Below are positions 6,598 through 9,132 of a stretch of 9,132 bases of DNA, in pieces. The stretch comes from Candidatus Nanopelagicales bacterium. Its GTDB lineage: Bacteria; Actinomycetota; Actinomycetes; S36-B12; UBA10799. The stretch is from the NCBI GenBank assembly GCA_025455985.1, contig JALOLM010000057.1, forward strand, positions 1 to 9,132. Direction: 5' to 3'. The notes under the pieces are model-generated. The model ran no database searches. It was given only the letters and a program-made list of their open reading frames with translations, and was not told the origin of the DNA. The translations under genes and the position numbers were made by a program. The first letter of the stretch is position 1. Each line of letters opens with the position of its first letter.

Positions 6598-6759
6598 ATG
6601 ATCACGACGATTGAGATCACCGCCGACAGCGCCGAGCACGCACGGCAGGCGGCGATCGCGCAGGCCCGTGCCCAGGGCTACTCGCGGGTGGAGGCGGTGT
6701 TCACAACGGCCCTCGGGGACCGACGGTACCGAGTGCAGATGACGGTCAGTCGCGCGTGA
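6598..6759 (+). CDS. Small uncharacterised protein (53 aa)
   Basis: The only plus-strand gene I accept. Its 53 residues show a regular beta-alpha-beta-beta pattern: strand ITTIEIT, an amphipathic Ala/Arg/Gln helix (SAEHARQAAIAQARAQGY), then strands RVEAVFTTA and RRYRVQMTVS. I do not recognise a family; it could be a compact single-domain protein that dimerises. I chose ATG 6598 because the upstream in-frame ATG at 6529 adds low-complexity sequence and would place the TTGACA element inside the gene. The ribosome site is weak (GGGGG just before ATG). Its last 14 bp overlap the end of the convergent dehydrogenase gene, which makes both ends interdependent. Confidence 0.6.
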   Translation: MITTIEITADSAEHARQAAIAQARAQGYSRVEAVFTTALGDRRYRVQMTVSRA

Positions 6760-7528
6760 AACGGCGCTGCAGGGATCCCGACAGTGGCAGGTACAGGCTG
6801 CGCGGGGTCAGTCGCATCGCCAGTGCCAGCGCGCGGTAGGGCATCCCCGGCGTGCTCACGCCGTGGCCGGCGCGCAGATCCTTCAGCGCAGTGTCGACCA
6901 CGTCGGCGACTGGCAGCCAGAGCACGCCGGGTGCCGTCGCGTCGACGCCGGCCCGTTGCTGGAACTCGGTGTGCACGAGTCCGGGCGTGAGTACCAACAG
7001 CCGCACCCCGGTGCCCGACAGTTGTTCTCGCAGGCCCTGCGAGAACGTCGTGACCCACGCCTTGCTGGCCGCATAGGTGGGAGACAGCGGGTCGGGAGCG
7101 AAGGAGGCCATCGATGAGACATTGATGATGTCACCCTGGCCGCGGGCGATCATGGGCGGCAGCGCCGCGTGGGTCAGGCGCATGACGGCGCGCACGTTGA
7201 CGCTCAGCAGTTGGTCCTCGTCGTCGACGTCATGCTCGGCGAAGTCGTCGACGTAGATGCCGAACCCGGCGTTGTTGATCAGGAGGTCGATGGGACAGTC
7301 CGGATTGCGCAACCGGGCTTCAACCCTCTTGCATGCCGGGGACTTGCCCAGATCGGCAGGCATGCAGGTGACGTCGACGCCGAACTGCTTGTTCAGTTCG
7401 TCGGCTGCGAACTCCAGGCGTGCCTGGTCGCGGGCGACGAGGACGAGGTCGTAACCCTCGGCTGCGAGGCGTCGTGCGAACTGCAGGCCGATTCCGGAGT
7501 TGCCGCCGGTGATCAGTGCTGTGGGCAT
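6746..7528 (-). CDS. Short-chain dehydrogenase/reductase (classical SDR, DltE/COG0300-like)
   Basis: A cytoplasmic NAD(P)-dependent oxidoreductase of 260 residues; substrate unknown. Seen: Rossmann-fold cofactor motif TGGNSGIG (7-14); Arg33 after the second strand (VARD), which favours NADPH; D59 in ADL; NNAG (85-88); and the catalytic set N111, S139 (NVSSMASF), Y152 and K156 (YAASK), followed by TPGLVHTEF. The motif order and length are those of classical SDRs. The C-terminus is Arg-rich (LQRRFTRD). ATG at 7528 is set by the glycine motif position; the ribosome site is poor (GGA seven bases upstream). It stands alone, 229 bp from the next gene upstream in the sense of transcription, and overlaps the 53-aa gene tail-to-tail. 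Confidence 0.9.
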   Translation of the reverse strand: MPTALITGGNSGIGLQFARRLAAEGYDLVLVARDQARLEFAADELNKQFGVDVTCMPADLGKSPACKRVEARLRNPDCPIDLLINNAGFGIYVDDFAEHDVDDEDQLLSVNVRAVMRLTHAALPPMIARGQGDIINVSSMASFAPDPLSPTYAASKAWVTTFSQGLREQLSGTGVRLLVLTPGLVHTEFQQRAGVDATAPGVLWLPVADVVDTALKDLRAGHGVSTPGMPYRALALAMRLTPRSLYLPLSGSLQRRFTRD

Positions 7529-7699
7529 AGGTCCAGCCTGTCAAGAACGGGCGTCTCGCGGTTGTTGTTCGGACGGCCGGCCGCCTGCTCGGTCCAATCG
7601 CTGCGCGTGCTGCGGCCGGTGAACTCGTTGGGGCGAGTGCCGGAGATGCTCGGTCATCCGGGATCTGGTCCCTACCCCGCCGGGGGCCGATTGGTCGCA

Positions 7700-7754
7700 G
7701 TTGTCGCGTTCGTGAGCGGAGATGACCTGCACAGCCGCTCACGAACCGGACAAC
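7700..7754 (-). terminator. Long hairpin just after the collagen-like gene, probable terminator
   Basis: Arms 7700-7719 and 7735-7754 pair at 18 of 20 positions: a perfect 12-bp inner stem (GTTCGTGAGCGG with CCGCTCACGAAC), a 2-bp mismatch, and a 6-bp outer stem (GTTGTC with GACAAC), around a 15-nt loop. It begins three bases after the stop codon of the minus-strand secreted-protein gene. No T-run follows, as in many actinobacterial terminators. Parts of it (AGTTGTCGC, GTTCGTGA, GCCGCTCA) recur in the repeat cluster at 1380-1501, so it may instead be a member of that palindromic repeat family. Confidence 0.65.
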
Positions 7755-7757
7755 CGC

Positions 7758-9132
7758 TCAGCGGGTCACCTTCACCGTGGTGGTGGTGAGGGTCCGGCCC
7801 TCGGGGGACGCGAGAGTCAGGCGGTACTTGCCTGTCGCCAGGGGTTTCTTGCCCTTGCCGACCAGTTTCCACTTCAGCACGTTCGCCCCGGCGCCACCCT
7901 TGACCGACTTGGTCAGGGTGGTGGGCTTGCGCGTCAACTTCGCGGTCACGGTTGCCGCCTCGCTCAGCGCATACGGGACCTTGAGTTTCTTGCCGGCCTT
8001 CGCGGTGAACTTGCCCGGCGCGAAGATCGCGACCAGTGGCGCCACCCCGGGGGCTCCCGGAGGACCAGTCGCGCCAGTCGCTCCCGGCGGACCGGTGGCT
8101 CCCGGCGGGCCGGTTGCTCCCGGCGGGCCGGTTGCACCTGGTGGGCCCTGCTGCCCGGCCGGAGGTTGGTAGCCGAGCGGGATGAAGAACTCCGCGGTGT
8201 CCCAGCCCGGATCGGTCGGGATCACCGTCCAGTAGGCGAAGACGCCGCACCGATCCGTGCCAGCCGGTGCCACGGTGGCGCAGTCGATGTCCAGTTTCGG
8301 ATCTCCCGGCATCGGTGAGACGTGCAACTGCCGCTGCGCGGTGATGTCGACGTCGAACGAGCCCCCGCTGTCCGTGGTCACCGAGCCCATCCACCAGGTG
8401 TCGTGATCGACCAGGCCACCTTCCGGGGAGCCGTAGCCCTGGGCGATGTCCAGCGGGAAGGTCGCGTTGGGTGGGAAGTCCCTGCCGGACACGGTGAGTT
8501 GTTCGCTGCCGACCAGGTTGTTGGACGGGCTCACCTCGATGAACGGGTCGAATCCGTAGGTCAGGGGGGCGAAGGCACGCACGGCGGTGCGGTTGGGCTC
8601 GGTCACCACGACCGCGCAGGAGTCTGTTGCGCAGTCGACGGTCTGGCCGTCGACATCCAGGTAGCGCTGGAAGGTGATGTTCTCCTCGAACCGGCCGTAG
8701 CCGTTGGGGTACTGATCCCACTGCTCGTCGGGGTAGTCGTTCTTCAGAAGCGTCGTGGTCGGATCGCACCCGATCACCGTGGCGCCGTTCATCTGGCACT
8801 GCGAGATCTCCACCGACATCAGGTCGAACCCGCCACCCGTGATGTCCCGCGACTGCCCGTCGTAGACCAACTCGGGCACGAACACCTTCGGCTGCGGAGT
8901 GACGTGCCAGTTGACCGACACCTCATCGCCGTCGAGGTCACGGATGCGGAAGCCGTAGTAGGACGTCGGCTGGGTGCACGCCGCACCGAAGCCCCAGGGC
9001 GGGGTTGGTGCGGTGTTGAAACTCAGTGAATACGCACCTGTGGCCTGGTCGGCGACGACCGACCGCTGGGGCAGATCGCCGATCCGGCAACGTGCATTCA
9101 CGGCAACGTAACTGCCTTTGCCGACGGTCTGG
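7758..9132 (-). CDS. Secreted protein with neocarzinostatin-like domains, collagen-like tract and basic C-terminal domain (5' end outside window)
   Basis: 457 residues are visible (numbered from the right edge); the frame is open at the edge, so the signal peptide and N-terminus lie outside. A GTG at 9101 is in frame but the frame continues upstream. Seen, in order: a beta-like segment to about 79; domain 1 (about 81-193) with the cysteine pairs of the neocarzinostatin fold (C112-C122 in QCQMNGATVIGC, C167-C172 in DCATDSC) and the family's length; domain 2 (about 196-319), similar, with VSPSNNLVGSEQLTVSGRDF and C284/C295; twelve Gly-X-Y triplets (326-361), mostly GPPGAT; then a Lys-rich beta domain (366-457) containing ATGKYRLTL. 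Neocarzinostatin itself carries an enediyne, but no enediyne gene is near, so the domains are probably structural or binding modules. Function unknown. Confidence 0.85.
   Translation of the reverse strand, partial: QTVGKGSYVAVNARCRIGDLPQRSVVADQATGAYSLSFNTAPTPPWGFGAACTQPTSYYGFRIRDLDGDEVSVNWHVTPQPKVFVPELVYDGQSRDITGGGFDLMSVEISQCQMNGATVIGCDPTTTLLKNDYPDEQWDQYPNGYGRFEENITFQRYLDVDGQTVDCATDSCAVVVTEPNRTAVRAFAPLTYGFDPFIEVSPSNNLVGSEQLTVSGRDFPPNATFPLDIAQGYGSPEGGLVDHDTWWMGSVTTDSGGSFDVDITAQRQLHVSPMPGDPKLDIDCATVAPAGTDRCGVFAYWTVIPTDPGWDTAEFFIPLGYQPPAGQQGPPGATGPPGATGPPGATGPPGATGATGPPGAPGVAPLVAIFAPGKFTAKAGKKLKVPYALSEAATVTAKLTRKPTTLTKSVKGGAGANVLKWKLVGKGKKPLATGKYRLTLASPEGRTLTTTTVKVTR
8080..8151 (-). repeat. 18-bp tandem repeat encoding collagen-like Gly-X-Y
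   Basis: Four 18-bp units (8080-8097, 8098-8115, 8116-8133, 8134-8151) encode successive hexapeptides of the GPPGAT type. The second and third are identical, the first differs slightly, and the fourth has diverged. A degenerate unit precedes them at 8062-8079. Such perfect neighbours can expand or contract by slippage, so the triple-helix length may vary among strains. Confidence 0.8.

Noticed and set aside
7538..7543. TTGACA on the minus strand as a -35 for the SDR gene
   Set aside because: It lies ten bases before the start codon, so transcription would begin inside the coding region; the N-terminus needed for the cofactor motif would be lost.
8062..8151. CRISPR-like array
   Set aside because: The 18-bp units are contiguous, without spacers, and encode in-frame Gly-X-Y triplets.
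9099..9101. GTG as the true start of the collagen-like gene
   Set aside because: The frame stays open to the window edge and the protein would lack a signal peptide, so the start is almost surely outside.
7758..9132. Enediyne self-resistance apoprotein
   Set aside because: No polyketide or enediyne genes are in view, and multi-domain architecture with a collagen stalk differs from known apoproteins.

Overview
The window is GC-rich, with strong G/C preference at third codon positions, and nearly all its genes lie on the minus strand. It reads as chromosomal DNA of a high-GC actinomycete-like bacterium (Actinomycetota). Supporting signs are a secreted protein with neocarzinostatin-fold repeats (a family known from actinomycetes), Sec-exported proteins with no outer-membrane features, and an FCD-type GntR regulator with an AT-rich operator in a GC-rich background. 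I cannot name a genus. No rRNA, tRNA, CRISPR array, insertion sequence or phage gene is visible.

Layout, left to right. (1) 1-1160, minus: N-terminal 386 residues of a PrpE-type propionyl-CoA synthetase, cut by the left edge. (2) 1161-1634: a 474-bp gene-free stretch with a three-copy repeat cluster, including a 10-bp hairpin, and a 14-bp direct repeat at 21-bp spacing. (3) 1635-3430, minus: a two-gene operon, glutaryl-CoA dehydrogenase followed by a GntR/FCD regulator, with TGATG stop/start overlap. Two TGTATACA-type palindromes exactly 20 bp apart lie upstream and look like its autoregulatory operator. (4) 3663-6179, minus: an 838-residue secreted protein with a signal peptide, a large uncharacterised extracellular domain, two fibronectin III domains and a lysine-rich C-terminal domain. 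(5) 6325-6759: two very small genes in divergent orientation, a 48-residue single-TM protein (minus) and a 53-residue soluble protein (plus). (6) 6746-7528, minus: a classical short-chain dehydrogenase whose end overlaps the 53-residue gene tail-to-tail by 14 bp. (7) 7758-9132, minus: a secreted protein cut by the right edge, with neocarzinostatin-like domains, a collagen-like Gly-X-Y tract and a basic C-terminal domain. An 18/20-bp hairpin sits 3 nt beyond its stop codon.

How the parts fit. The left third is catabolic. Glutaryl-CoA dehydrogenase belongs to lysine, tryptophan and glutarate breakdown, and its regulator probably senses a pathway acid or acyl-CoA. The downstream acyl-CoA synthetase may feed the same short-chain acyl-CoA pool, but the repeat-filled gap argues against simple co-transcription. 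The right two thirds encode surface or secreted proteins of unknown role, interleaved with small uncharacterised genes and an oxidoreductase. The most unusual item is the neocarzinostatin/collagen chimera. The most testable is the twin operator of the dehydrogenase-regulator operon.
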